This document shows, one piece after another, positions 1-12,218 of a DNA stretch of 64,000 bases. The notes under the pieces were generated by a model. That model was not told the DNA's origin, did no database searches, and saw only the letters and a program-made list of their open reading frames with translations. The stretch is from Chaetorhynchus papuensis. Its lineage: Eukaryota; Chordata; Aves; Passeriformes; Rhipiduridae. Location: contig VWYX01000763.1 of assembly GCA_013396525.1 (NCBI GenBank), positions 1-64,000 on the forward strand, read 5' to 3'. Each line of letters opens with the position of its first letter. The stretch's first letter is position 1. The position numbers and the translations under genes were made by a program.

Positions 1-1288
1 GAAAATAAATAATGAACTTGTTTAGATCACTGACCTGAATCTGGTCTGGTTTGTGGCAAATCTCCCTGCTCCTTACAGCCAGGGGAGGCAAGAGAATTAA
101 TGTCACTCAACACTAAAACACTTTACAAAAGACAGCATAATCCCAGGCTGACCACATCATATGCTTTCACATCCTGCCAGTCCCTGCATCCTACAAAAGC
201 TTCCAAAGAACAAACAAATACCAAAAGAAGCAGGGCTAACTATGAGAGTCTTAAATACTCGTGTTCTCTGAGCTCATGCCAGATGCTGTCTCCTTTTACA
301 AGGGATGTCTTGGAAACAGAGAAGGTACATACCAGGGGAATGCCACGTGCTAAAATGCAAGAGCTGTAAGCACAGCCTGGTTTAGCTTAATGAGATAGAA
401 GAAATTAACACCATCCTCCTCGAATCCCTTCTGGACACAGATCAGACATCAGCACAGAGCAGCCCTTGGTTCACTGTTCCCTGGGTCAGAGGGCAAGGGC
501 ACCAGCAAGGAAACAATAAACATTTCTTCCCTGTGAGACTGAGCTGAACACATCAACGCTGAATTTACACTGACATTAATTTCCCTCTGTTGTTCCTACA
601 GCAGAGTACTTCTTGGCAATTCACAGGAAGCTTTTCCAGCCTCTCTGCGCCTGAAGTGTTAAGCTGATGCCTCACACACAGCAGATCTCCTCATGCAGCA
701 CAAAGACTGGTTACTGATAGAGCAAGAGTAACCTGAAGGCTGGGGAGAAGGACACTCTCTCTGCAGCACCAAGATAACACACAAATACTGGTAAGGCTTC
801 TGTAAGCAAGAGCAAACTGTAGGCAGACACTGCTGTTTGCTTTTTCCCAGCTTGTTTCCTGCTGGATCTCAGAGAGATCAAATCACTGTGCCCAGTAACA
901 GCTACAGTCTTTTTGTTCCAGGACAAAAAATATATTAGTTTTATGGTGCCAAATTCTGGTTTGGAAAATTACACCTACAAACTTCCTCATAATGACAGCA
1001 AGAGTACAGCTCCCTCCCTTGGCTCAGATAGCATGGGCAGCACTTTTTTGTGCTGCTTGACAAGAGGCACCTTTCAGCACTGAAAGGTCAATATTTAAAA
1101 AAAATTGATGATTGAGCTCCCACTGTCTGTGGAAAAAAATAATCAGAGATCAGAAATGCTCTGATAAATCAGAATATATGCTTTACAAAATATGTATTTT
1201 CCAGATCCAAATTAATTATGACAGGGTTTCAAACTAGATGGAATTCACCAAAGCACAAAATTTAACTGCAAGACACATTTGGTTCTTG
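1..1288. other. Intronic stretch without recognisable gene or repeat
   Basis: This is unique-looking AT-leaning sequence. The open frames at 100-369 and 711-926 have no recognisable domain, splice context or biased composition, and I treat them as chance. Confidence 0.6.
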
Positions 1289-1556
1289 CTAGAAAGGACA
1301 AGAGGAAATGGCCTCAAGTTGCACCAAGGTAGGTTTAGACTGGAAATTAGGATAAAATTTCTTCCCCAACAGGGTTCCAAGCACTGGGACAGGCTGTCCA
1401 GGGATGTGGTTGAGACACCATCCCTGGAGGTTTTTAAGATTTGTAGATGTGGTACTTAGGGACACAGACTAGTGGTGGAATTGGCAGTGCTTAGTTAATG
1501 GTTGGACTCAAAGATCTTGAAACATCTTTTCCAAACTAAACAATTCCATCATTCTG
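1289..1556 (+). mobile_element. CR1 LINE 3'-end fragment
   Basis: The sequence follows the CR1 3' region in sense order. It has a segment about a first-line gene-free host sequence of the type 'ggcctcaagttgcaccaagg', then the block around 'aggctgtccagggatgtggt', and ends in a degenerate 'tccatcattctg' tail that matches the ATTCTATG-type 3' microsatellite of avian CR1. It is 5'-truncated, as most CR1 copies are, and visibly diverged, so it is an old insertion within GFOD1 intron 1, lying antisense to the gene. Confidence 0.82.
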
Positions 1557-4500
1557 AAGACTTAAGCAGCACCTGCCAGTTTGTCTGTCCCTGCTAGCTA
1601 AGGTGCAGAACTTCACAAGCAGCCTTCCGTTTTTGTACGTTCAGGTTACCTAACCATATAATCAGAAGAGTACAACCCTCTGGTATAAAGAAAAGCCTTA
1701 GGGCAGTGGGTTTCCCCAGTTCTTCTGATTAGAAGACTTGTGTTTGGTGTTACATCACACTCTGCCCAGCTCACTATCCCAAAAAAATATTAGCTAGACT
1801 CCCAGCAGACACATCTGGGGCCTCTGCCTTCATTTGGAGTCCGCTGTCTGAAGGGACTGCAAGGCATGCTGGAGTGAAAAGATGCTCCTTTTGAGGCTTA
1901 CAGGTAGACTGAAAGCTGTACTTTTCTCCCAGGTTTTCTTCTTGAAGCTTTGGATGACTTCTTCCTTTTTCAAAGGAGAATTTAATTCTCTCAAAATACC
2001 AGCCAAAAATCTTGTAGTTAAGTACTGTTTAGAAATCTGTGGAAAGTCAGATATAAAGAGAGATCTTGGCATTCCTATTTGGAAAGCATATGACAAGGAA
2101 ACATGCTCTCTGCTCACCTGGCATGACTTTTTCCTTCCTAGTGCCTCAAACACCAGTATTTTTGTGAAAAGGCAGCAGAGCAGAAAAGCATTCTGGATAT
2201 CAACACAAAAACAAGCATGCTGATTAGTTTAGCCTGATGATTTTGTGCCAGAATTGGAAGTCCTTTTTAACCCTCTCCTCCTTTTAAGACTGAAAAAACT
2301 GTCCTCACAGTCTTTCTCAATTAAATGTCCAGTATGGAGCAAGGCCTCCCTCCCCAGGCTTTGGCGGCAGTGCTGTCAGTCTTGCAGAACTCTGATCTCT
2401 CCAGATTATCAGCTCTCCTGGGCATCTGGCAAATGGCAGGCCCGAAGAATCCTGTTCTTTCCTGTATTTCTACATCCAAAAATTGGAAGGGAACCCTCCC
2501 TTCAGTTTGAAGTGTTATCTATGTACAGTGATTACTGCTTGCCTTCTGATGTTGAACTGCACTACAAGAACACAACTCCACCACAGTCAGTAAGAGAAGA
2601 TCTACAGCAGGGGAACGAGCAGTTATAACCCTGGAAGGTGTTAGGAGATTTGCTCACTGACATGACCCTTCATTAGTTCTTTTGACCTAATTAATGCTAC
2701 TGACTTTTGTATAGGGCCTAAATTCTTGATCAGATTTTATTTTATTCTGTCCGTAATACCATTAACCAGGGTCTTTTTTTTTTTTAAGTGAAAGAGAACA
2801 TCACAAGTCAACATTTTCAGGACTGGCCACCAATTCTGATGATTCTGAATCTCAGCGTTGACCACAGAAGCCTGCAGCACAGTTGCTCTGGGAGTTTTGA
2901 GTGATTAAATGACTGCACAGGCTCAGCAATCATCAAAATCAGGCCCAAAGGACCCCTCTTCTTCCTCACTATTCCCTTCGAAGGGAATGCTACTGCCAGT
3001 GGAGCTTAGCTTGTAACCTTAGCTTTTCTTGATGACCAGAAGTGCCATGAAGCCGCCTGGGGATCTGTAACTTCCTCCAGGTGTCAGGAACCCAGATGTC
3101 CCATTGATGGGCAGCATTTTCTGAGTCTAAGGATCAACAGACAGACAAACAGAATCACTGTGCAAAGCCAGCCTGTACATAATGAACCACCGACCTCCAG
3201 GCTTAGATTCTGGCTCAAGACCACACCTCCCTTTTTAACTAATGGCAGTGAAGCCACTCCATACTACTGTCAGTGATGTGTGACACAGCACATCCTCTCT
3301 GAATCTCCAGGGTCCTAAATGACTCAACCACTTTAGTTTTTAAGTGCAGAGACACTTTCTATGACTATATTTAGTTTTAGAGAGGGTCTGGAAAAGTGAT
3401 ATCACCGATGGAATGAGGAAGTACTTATCCCCCAACTGGAAACACATGATGATGATGTAAAGGTACTATTTGGAGAGCTCTATTTATATGGTTGTTTCCT
3501 GAATCTTACCATGACTCAGAAAAATCTCGGGATGTAACGTGGTGCCACTGCCATAGTCTGTGGGAATCACTACCAAAGTTCTGCAAAAGCTTTGGCAAAA
3601 CAAACAGCAAGTTACCACGGCTCTGCAAAGCAAAACTGAGGAATGGATACTGAAATTTTTATTACCATTGGATTTAAATATTTTAAATGGCAAACCAGTG
3701 ACAGAATTAAGTGTGAAATAGCCAACAACTGCAGTATAATAAATATGCAAGGGCAGTTAGTGTAGAGTGAAATTTGATTTCACTAATTACTGCTTGTTGC
3801 AATTATTCTGCTTTTCCGGATCAATACCTGCTTTCCCAAAGCCAATTGCTCCTGCTTCTTGACAGGTCAGCAATTTCTGTGATAAGCAGCTGATTAAAAA
3901 TATTTTCTGTAAGGTTTACAAAGGCAGAGGAGATGCAGCTGCTGAAAAAGCTCCCAGAAGCAAGTCTTGTGAATTCAGACTGAATGTTTCCTGAAAGGAC
4001 CACAAACGTTTCTTCTCAGAAAAGAGAACACTTCCCCATTAAAGAGAAAGGGAAGTCGTTGAATGCCTTTCTTTTTACCTTTAAAAACCAAACTAGAACA
4101 CAACTCTCTGGGAGAACATAGCCAGAAGCCCTATGAGTACAACCAATCTGATGCAGCAGGCTGAGGAAGAACAGGGCAAAGGTTATTAGAAAGAGGAAAG
4201 AAAATAAGGATGAAATTGCCATACCTTACAAGTGCCAGTGGTTGCACTGAATCACACCAAGCCCATCAGAACAGCAGTAAGGCAACTGGGCACAAGCATT
4301 GCTCACTTGGTACAAATACACCCAACAGATCCCGATCACTCTTGCAAAGTCAAGGCAAAACCCAGTAGAAAATGCAGGTTCATCTAAGACAAGAGTCTCC
4401 TTGTGCAAAACATCCTCTGTTTCTGCTCCAGCCTTGTTTCTGGAACTCAACCATATCTTTAACAACCTGGACTACACCATACACTGCACTGCTGTGTGCA

Positions 4501-7004
4501 CCAGCACAGGGATCAAGCAAAGTACAAACTGCTATCCCACCAAAATGGCAGGAGCTTTACACCTGCTTCGCACGAAACAGGCAAACAGAACAGTGAATTC
4601 ATGCCATATTTATAGTTTATATTTGACTAACAGATTATTCATTTCTTGGAAAGTTTAATATTTAATGAAATCACAGGGTAACAAAACATTGCTTGGTTCT
4701 TGAGGGCAAAAATTCCCATTGATTACAGCTGAAATCTTTCAGAGAATCAGAAAAAAATTGCACTTTTCCCCAACTGAGCAGTAGTGCAGGCACTGAGCAA
4801 TCAATCACTGCATAAGGTTCTTGTCTCATTACTCTCACACACGATGTTAATTCAGTTGTTTGCCAAGATTAGAGTGCTAATATAACCACTGATTGCTGAT
4901 ATTCCTTATCACACAAACATTACAGCAGTATTAATCATATAGCATTCAGCATCACTAATGTGACCTTACAATACTAGAACAGTACAAATACAATTGCTTA
5001 TGTTGTCTCTCAGGACATGTAAAAACCGTAATTCTGTGACTCTGTCCAAACCTTATTTCTCCTGCTTTACTCATGCTCTCTTCAACACTCTCTCCCATGT
5101 TCTGTGGTCCTGTTACATACTCTGACTGGCTTTTCTTTTCTACCTCTGCATCTTATCCCTGGAAAATTTTATCTGCAATTTCAACTGTATCCAAACTGGT
5201 GACACACTAATGCATGACTACTTCCAGACTATTCCCTTTCAGCACTCAGTAAATGCTTGGCCTGTCTTTTGGACAGCACATCCACAATACTTAGCCTTCA
5301 GCTCAAGCACAACACAGTAAAAGGGGATGCTTATTTTGCCTCCTCTTGCCTGAGGACAACACAGCTCACCCCTGTACCATTAGCTGTCAGCTTGGATATG
5401 CACTGCATTTATGTCTACAGATCTGGATTATGCTGAAGCTCTTGCTGAGACAGAGCTTATCCTAACAGCATCTCCTGATTTCCTCACTTCTGCAGGAGGA
5501 TACTTTTCTTCCAGACCAGAAACATGCCTCTCTGCAGTTGCACTTGAAAAGGGTTAAACTAAATAGAAAAAAAGGTCTGTTGTTCCCAAACAGAGCTATC
5601 TGCAAGCAGCATAGTTAGTAACAGAAAACTCACTTTAAATTCGCATCTTATTTTATCCTATGTTAACACAGAGGGGTAGACAGCACATCCTGAATGTATT
5701 TTTTTTACACAGTGTTTGTATAGCTCTTCCTTTCTCAGGCATCTGGTACCAAACATCTCAGCAGCTCCAACATCATTTCCTCCAGTCCTGATAAGGAGAA
5801 GCTTGTTCTCTTCCACTCAAAGGCTTTGGCAAATATCACGGCCCAAGCCTGTCACTATCACCAGCTCTCTCTGAGAGATGCATTCTTGCATCAAACTTAC
5901 GTTTGGTTTCAAGCCTTTCCATCTCTTACCCTCATCTTACCTTAGATGAGGAATCTGTCATTCCTCACTCACTACTGAGCCATTGATTCCTGCTTCTCAT
6001 CACTCTGTGAAGTCTTCCACTATCACCCAAATATCTGATTTTCCAACAACTCTTTTCATGCTTTCCTTCATTCTGCCTTTCCTGTTGCTAGTGCTTCTCT
6101 CCTCCATTTTTCTTTCTGTGTCAACTTTTCTGTGTCAGAACTGACATCTGGTTTCAGAAAAATATTATGCCCTTGTCTTTTCTGCACTCCCCCATGTACC
6201 ATCTATATTGATTTCTGTTGAGATGGAAAGCTCATCGGATAGAATCAGCTTTCTGCTCTGTGCTGATACAGTGCCTAGCCCAGTACAGCCTTGCTCATGT
6301 GCCAGATATGGCCTGTGGTATTATAATGTGTAAAATGACAACATGTTGTATGTACGTGCCATGTAATTAAATGGTAACTCAGTGCAGATCTAATACGTGA
6401 TCACATGCACCTTCACTTGCTCTGCATACAACTACTCTGTGTACCAGAACAGTCAAGTGATAGAAGTGAGTGAACAAAATACATCACTACTTCTGCTACT
6501 GGAATGTAAATCTGAAAATTTAAAGTAATATAAATATTTTAGAAGAGGAGTATCCTATTTTAGTTTAGTAGCCACCCACAGAATTGGGAAACAATTGGTC
6601 TAAATCGTTGACTAATTGTTAAAATGTTTCCCAAGTACTCACAGATTCTCCAGTTCGTCTGTTATAGAAACAGTTTTATCTGTGTCGTGCTTTATTTTAG
6701 GATAGCTTATTCCACTCTCCTTACAGGAAGAAACTACACTGGTGTAAACCACCTTTATAACTGAACAGCTGCAGCAGCACTGCTTCTGCTCATATAACTA
6801 TTTCAGGTTCATCATAGCTTAACAAGTGAAAGCCAAGCCTGAGTTTAGCCCAGTCATAAACTCATACACAGTATCATCATATGGAATCACCACCCTGAAC
6901 GAGGACAATCAAGAAAGCCTACATGGATATTCCTACCTTTAATCTGCCTTATTTTAAGCTCTGTCTCCATTTTGAAGGTGAGCTGTTGTAACACATTCTG
7001 GAGT
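1557..7004. other. Intronic stretch; nothing recognised
   Basis: About 5.4 kb of noncoding sequence. Open frames at 1830-2153, 1882-2223, 2245-2628 and 4299-4658 show no family resemblance and overlap one another on both strands, as chance frames do. A short T run lies at about 2775-2785. I see no repeat boundary, RNA gene or splice-flanked exon. Confidence 0.6.
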
Positions 7005-7311
7005 CATAGACTCCAGAATTTGGATTTGCAAAGGACCTTAAAGATCATCTTGTTCCAACCTCTCTGCCATGGGCCGGAACACATCCCACTACATCAGGTT
7101 GCTCAAAGCCCCATCCAACCTGGCCCTTGAACACTTCAAGGGATGGGGCATCCACAACTTTTCTGGGTAACCTGTTCCAGTGCCTCATCACCCACACAGA
7201 AAAGAATTTCTTCTTAATATCTAATCTAAACCCATCTTCTTTCAGTTTAAAGCAGTACCCCTTGTTCTATCACTACATGCCCTTGTAAAAAGTCCCCCTC
7301 CAAGTCATGGG
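7005..7311 (-). mobile_element. CR1 LINE 3'-end fragment
   Basis: On the plus strand this reads as the reverse complement of the CR1 3' end: 'caaaggaccttaaagatcat', then the 'gccatgggc' segment, 'tcaggttgctcaaagcccca', 'cctgttccagtgcctcatca', 'aagaatttcttcttaatatc' and 'actacatgcccttgtaaaaa'. This is the standard antisense CR1 order, so the element lies on the minus strand, in the same sense as GFOD1. It is 5'-truncated at about 7311. The 3' boundary coincides with a short perfect inverted repeat at 6995-7019. Confidence 0.92.
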
Positions 7312-10300
7312 AGTCACGATTGGTGTTTTCTTTACTCCGGTGAAGAGAGCATCTTTCCACTGCTCTCCAACCTCATATCTACGCTGCGAGCACAATATGA
7401 CTGCTGCACGTGCTGACACACTTGAGTGAGTTTTTCTCTAGCAGCAGCAGCAATGAAATCAGAGCACATGGACTTTCACAGACCACAGGACGCCTGGTGA
7501 CTTTGCACAGGGTGTGCTGATGTCTGTACTACCGCAGCTCCACTGCTGCTGAACATCAGCCTGGCTAGGCTAGGGCATGCAGGGCACCAACAAGACATCT
7601 TTGTATCTGGGGACAGTTTTGAGTTGCCAGGGCAGAAAAATGCCCTCACCCTGGTTTTGTTCTTGTTGTGTTTCCACCTTCCTTACTTGAGAGCCTGGGC
7701 CCTCAGCTGCTATGGTCTGGAATGCTTGAGATGTGAGAGCCATTTCTCTTGCCTGAAAAGAAATCTTGTCTTCTGTGTGCATTGAAGGGATGGAACCACA
7801 TTCATATGTGGTCAAACCTGTGGTAAAAGAAGGCCCTAAAACCAGACAATGGCACGTGTCAAAAGCATATCCAATCACCAATGAGAACGTTTTGCTTGTC
7901 CAGACATACAAACCAAGCACTGATTAACCAGCGCTGACTGTGTGAGATATTTTTAATCCAGCCTTTTAGGTGATTTAGCAGGATTGGCAAAAGCCTGAAA
8001 GGCAAAAAGGGTCAGAAGGGAATTTTACTGCAGTGTCTGCTCAAAACTATATAAGCTCTCAGTTACACTTTTCCAGCATGCACCAGTGAAGTGGAAAGAG
8101 CTTTAGCATGGTTCACTGCCCAGAATGCAAAATTAAACTGAAGAACAGAAAGTCTGCTGAAATTTAGCATGTCTGTCTCACTCATTAAGGTTCCTGTAAC
8201 ACTCGAAAACCCCACAAAACAACAAAAACAACAACAAAAACTCCAACCCACAATGCAAATGCTTGTGTGCTTGAAAGCTTGGAGTTCTTCCCAAACTTCA
8301 TCAGTTCACCAGATAAAAGATATCATACCTTTCTATACACCTTAGATCACCTTTAAGCACCATCACTGCACGCTGCCAATAAAACAAAGCATTTGCAGTA
8401 AAACAGCTTAAAATTTACTCAAAAGCTGCATGCAATTCTTTAAGGGTGATGGTCCTCCTTTTTGTATACACATACTTACTTGTACTTTCTAAAGAAAGGT
8501 CACAAAGTTACTACTTTGTTATAGAATATGTGACACACATTAGCCATATCGTACTTTAGAATCACTCCTTTGGTTTAGCATGAAGCCCTCAGGAACCTAT
8601 GTGTGAAATGAAACTGCCAATATACACGTTATTAGGCATCTAATTCTTGTGTTTAACCAGGAATTAATAAGCATTTATTTACTGAATTTCATTAGAATGT
8701 GGGAGACACCACATGTGTGACAAAATTTCATCCACTGTACAAAGACAAGCTGGATCGCATAATGCCACTTGATCTAAGCAATAGCAGAAAGGGCAGTAAA
8801 TGCTGAAATTACCTAAAACTGAACTGGGGGAGGGAAAAAAAGGGCTCTGCCAAAGTCTTTCATGTGTCTCCTGGAGGGCAAAGACAGCAGCAGAAGTGGG
8901 GAGGCTTTACTTGTTCAGGCTACAAGCACTGAATGATGACCTTGTCCCTGTACCGAAAGTTCAGCCAACTGACTGAGTTAAGCTTGCAATGCTCACTGAA
9001 AAACAGATTCCCTATAAATTGGAACATATTATCAGATGCCAATAGAACAATCCCCTTCAGACATAACAGAGTGATTCTTAAGAGGTCACTTCACTGCACT
9101 CCCTTCAAGTTTAAAAGCACTTTAAAATATTTATATACCTATTACAGGAGCATTTTAAACCATTTTTACAATAGGAGGAAGTGCAGTAGCATAAATAAGA
9201 TTCATATCCTCATATTCTACCAGTGAAATAATTGGGTATTTTATGCAAAAACTTCAAATAAGCAAGACATCTAATAATAAAAAATCCAATTACAAGCTGC
9301 CTTACAGAGCTCAATAATGGGACTGGTGGAGACTTTGGCTTCAAAAAGTGATCACAAATTTCACATTTTATTTTTAGCTAGGGTACCCCAGTAGAGGCTC
9401 AGCAGAAGGCAGTGATAGCACATCTGTCTGTCCCTGACAAGAAATGCTCCTGGAGTTCTCCACAGAAAGAAAGCACGCATAGGCATCAAAAGGCTGCTTA
9501 GGGCTTCATAAAGTGCAAAGGGCTTAAACTTGCAAACCTAAATTGCCAAAGTCAAAGGTGCAGCCATGCCATTTTGTCAAATGCACATAAGACCTGGGTT
9601 ACTCCACCTCCACTTTTGTGGCACTTTCACATAAGGCTTTTGACCAGGCACTTGTCTATGAAGAACCATCTACGTAAGCTCAACACTCTGTTGGGTTTTT
9701 TCTCTCAGGTTTGATCTTCCTGTGTTATTTATCTGTTTGCCATTGTGCAGTCTGTTATTAGTATTTCTTCATTGACATGCAGTTGTTAGTGATTATTTCA
9801 CAGCAATCGTCATGAACAGCAGCAGGATCCTGCCATCCAAAGTGTCTGCCATGCACATCTGTACCTCTGGCAAGCACCCTGTCAGGACCTCTTCTGAAAG
9901 GCCAAACACTTTCTTCAGCTGTGTTTGCAGGGGCATTTACTCCCACTCTTCAAGTCAGGAGTGAATCTAAGACTACACACCCTGAGAAATAAATCCATAT
10001 AAATGCCGAAATTGCTTACAGCGGAGCAGTAGTCACTTTTTCAGCCCAGGCTGTATATAACAGACACATCTTTCAAGCTCCAGAGTCACATAAATTGGAA
10101 GGACTATGAGAAAAACTGGAAGGAAAATAATCCTGCTATCCACCCACCACTACCTCCAGTTTGTAATTCAAGCCAGCTCACAAAGCAAATCCAGCAGCAT
10201 CCCTTATTTTACAGTAATATGCTAATTAGCACAGTAATACCCTATTACCCTTGCCTCAGCACAATTTTAATTACACTGTAACCTAAGCAGACGTGACTAA

Positions 10301-10325
10301 ACACCTTAATGTGTGTATCCCACCA
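7312..10325. other. Intronic stretch; nothing recognised
   Basis: About 3 kb of noncoding sequence. The largest frame (7570-7920, minus) has no recognisable domain. An A/C-rich patch lies at about 8216-8247. No repeat family or exon was identified. Confidence 0.6.
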
Positions 10326-10459
10326 ATGGAAGTGTTTGAGGCCAGGTAGGCGTTTTGAGCAAACTGATACAGTGGAATGTGTCCCTGCCATGGCAGGAGG
10401 GTTGGACTCGCTGATCTTTAAAGCTCCATTCCAACCCAAACCATCCTGTGAATTCTACA
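10326..10459 (+). mobile_element. CR1 LINE 3'-terminal fragment (short)
   Basis: The fragment has the sense-strand CR1 3' end. It shows 'ggaagtgtttgaggccaggt', then 'gtccctgccatggcagg', 'ggttggactcgctgatcttt', 'aagctccattccaacccaaa' and a terminal 'tcctgtgaattct' tail. Only about 135 bases of the 3' end remain. It lies antisense to GFOD1. Confidence 0.86.
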
Positions 10460-12194
10460 AAACAGGAGTAGTTTTCCACGTGTTGATGCTCACATGGCAA
10501 AATCCTACTGCACACAGAGCAAATTTGTACGGTAACATACAGAGGTAAAAACATACAAGGTAAAAACAGGAAAACCTAGTAATGTGTCAGGTAAGTCTGA
10601 GAACTTATAATAACTATAAAGTTTTCAATTCTGTGCTCTTTATTTTAAATGCTAGTATTGTTTTCTGGCCTGACATTTCCAAGCTGGGGTCCACGTCAGT
10701 CCTCAAGATAAAAAAAAAAAAAAAAAATAAAAATTGTGATTTATCTCAGAACAAAAGGTCACTTTTTACCACCTCATTAAAATGCAGGTATTTCCACCCC
10801 AAAACCAAGCTAGTTTGTTCCATGGCAAATGCACTTCTGAAAATTAGGCTACTTTTTGTGATTCATCAAGTCCATTGTTTCCAAAAGTAAATAGCCATTA
10901 TCCTTAATGATTCCGTAATCACTCCCTTCCCTTAAATCAAGGGCTTTGAAGGTGATAGGGGAAAGGCTGCTTGGGTCAGATAGCCTCAGTGGGAAAGAGC
11001 AGCCAGCTTTTGTGCTGTTGTATTTGCAGGAAGACTTGCTCTTGTTTTTATTATAGATAGGTTTTGTTTTGTTTCCCAAAGAGAGGAATTATAGGAATTT
11101 AAGAATAAAGAACTACCCTTAAACAGAGTAGGAAGGTTGCCACACAACTTCCACTAGCTGTTAAAATGTGATAAATGGCAGCCTAAAATTGGATAAGAAA
11201 CCAGAGGTCAGGAAAACGAGTAAAGTTTAAGATGTGCCCTGGGAGGGCTTCCAGATGTTGAAGTCTCTTGCTCTACCTCCCTTCACATAGACAGACATTA
11301 AATTTCCCAAAGAGGGGTCCCAGCTCCCGCCAAAAAGCCGTTTAGCAATGCAGACTCACACCTCTCACTGCCCCTGGTTTGACACGTCTGTGTGCAGGAA
11401 AATAACTCCTATTGGCCATGTGGTAAAGAGAGCTTTGTAACTTGTAGAGTCACTTGTGAAACGAACTCTTGAGAGAATTTATACTGTACCGACTTGAAAA
11501 TGCAGATTATTTTTCCTCCCTTCAGTGCCTTTGAGTCACTCAAAGGTGATGTTAAAACCAGCAGGATTTAACAGCAGGAAAACTCAGCATTGGGTTCTCC
11601 ACACCCACTGAAGTTAGGGTCATGAGTTGAGCACTGCTGACTGCTTCTGAAAACCTCATCCAAAGGACCCAGTCCAAAGCGGGCTAATTCCCTGGACAAC
11701 TAACTCATTTAGACTTGTACAGCCTTTGGCTTCAGCCCAGGCTACATTAGCATCCCGCAGAGCAATGTGTTTTAACAATTTACCATCCAACAGCTCTTAA
11801 AATTCTCAGCATCTCTGACTGAGCCACAATAAAACATGGTGTTATTTAACATTATTTTCATAGTGCCTATAGTACATTTGGGATTTTTTTCTGAGAAGCA
11901 GTGACTAAACCAAGCTGTTGCTCACTATGGACTACTTAAGAGATCGGTGTTGTCACTTACAAGGAGGGCTTGCAAGCACCAAACACACACAATCATGCAT
12001 TCTCACAGGCTTTACAAAAGCACAACTCAATTTATCCATGGAATACAGGCAATTCAGTTAATAAAAAGTAGGCACACATCACACCAGTCACCAAGAGCCT
12101 TGTGGCACGGCACATTTCTGTCACAGGTTAGCAAGTGACTTGTATTCAGGAGCTACAGTCTACAAGAAAATATTGTACTAATATATTAATTTTG

Positions 12195-12218
12195 TACTAA
12201 TATATATATATATTAGTA
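12195..12218. repeat. Perfect 24-bp AT palindrome in an AT-rich tract
   Basis: Bases 12195-12218 are self-complementary: TACTAA, then alternating TA, then TTAGTA. The palindrome sits in an AT-rich tract from about 12170 to 12245, in which the motif GTACTAATATAT recurs upstream and appears inverted downstream. It can form a cruciform or hairpin. It is most likely a decayed microsatellite. Confidence 0.8.
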
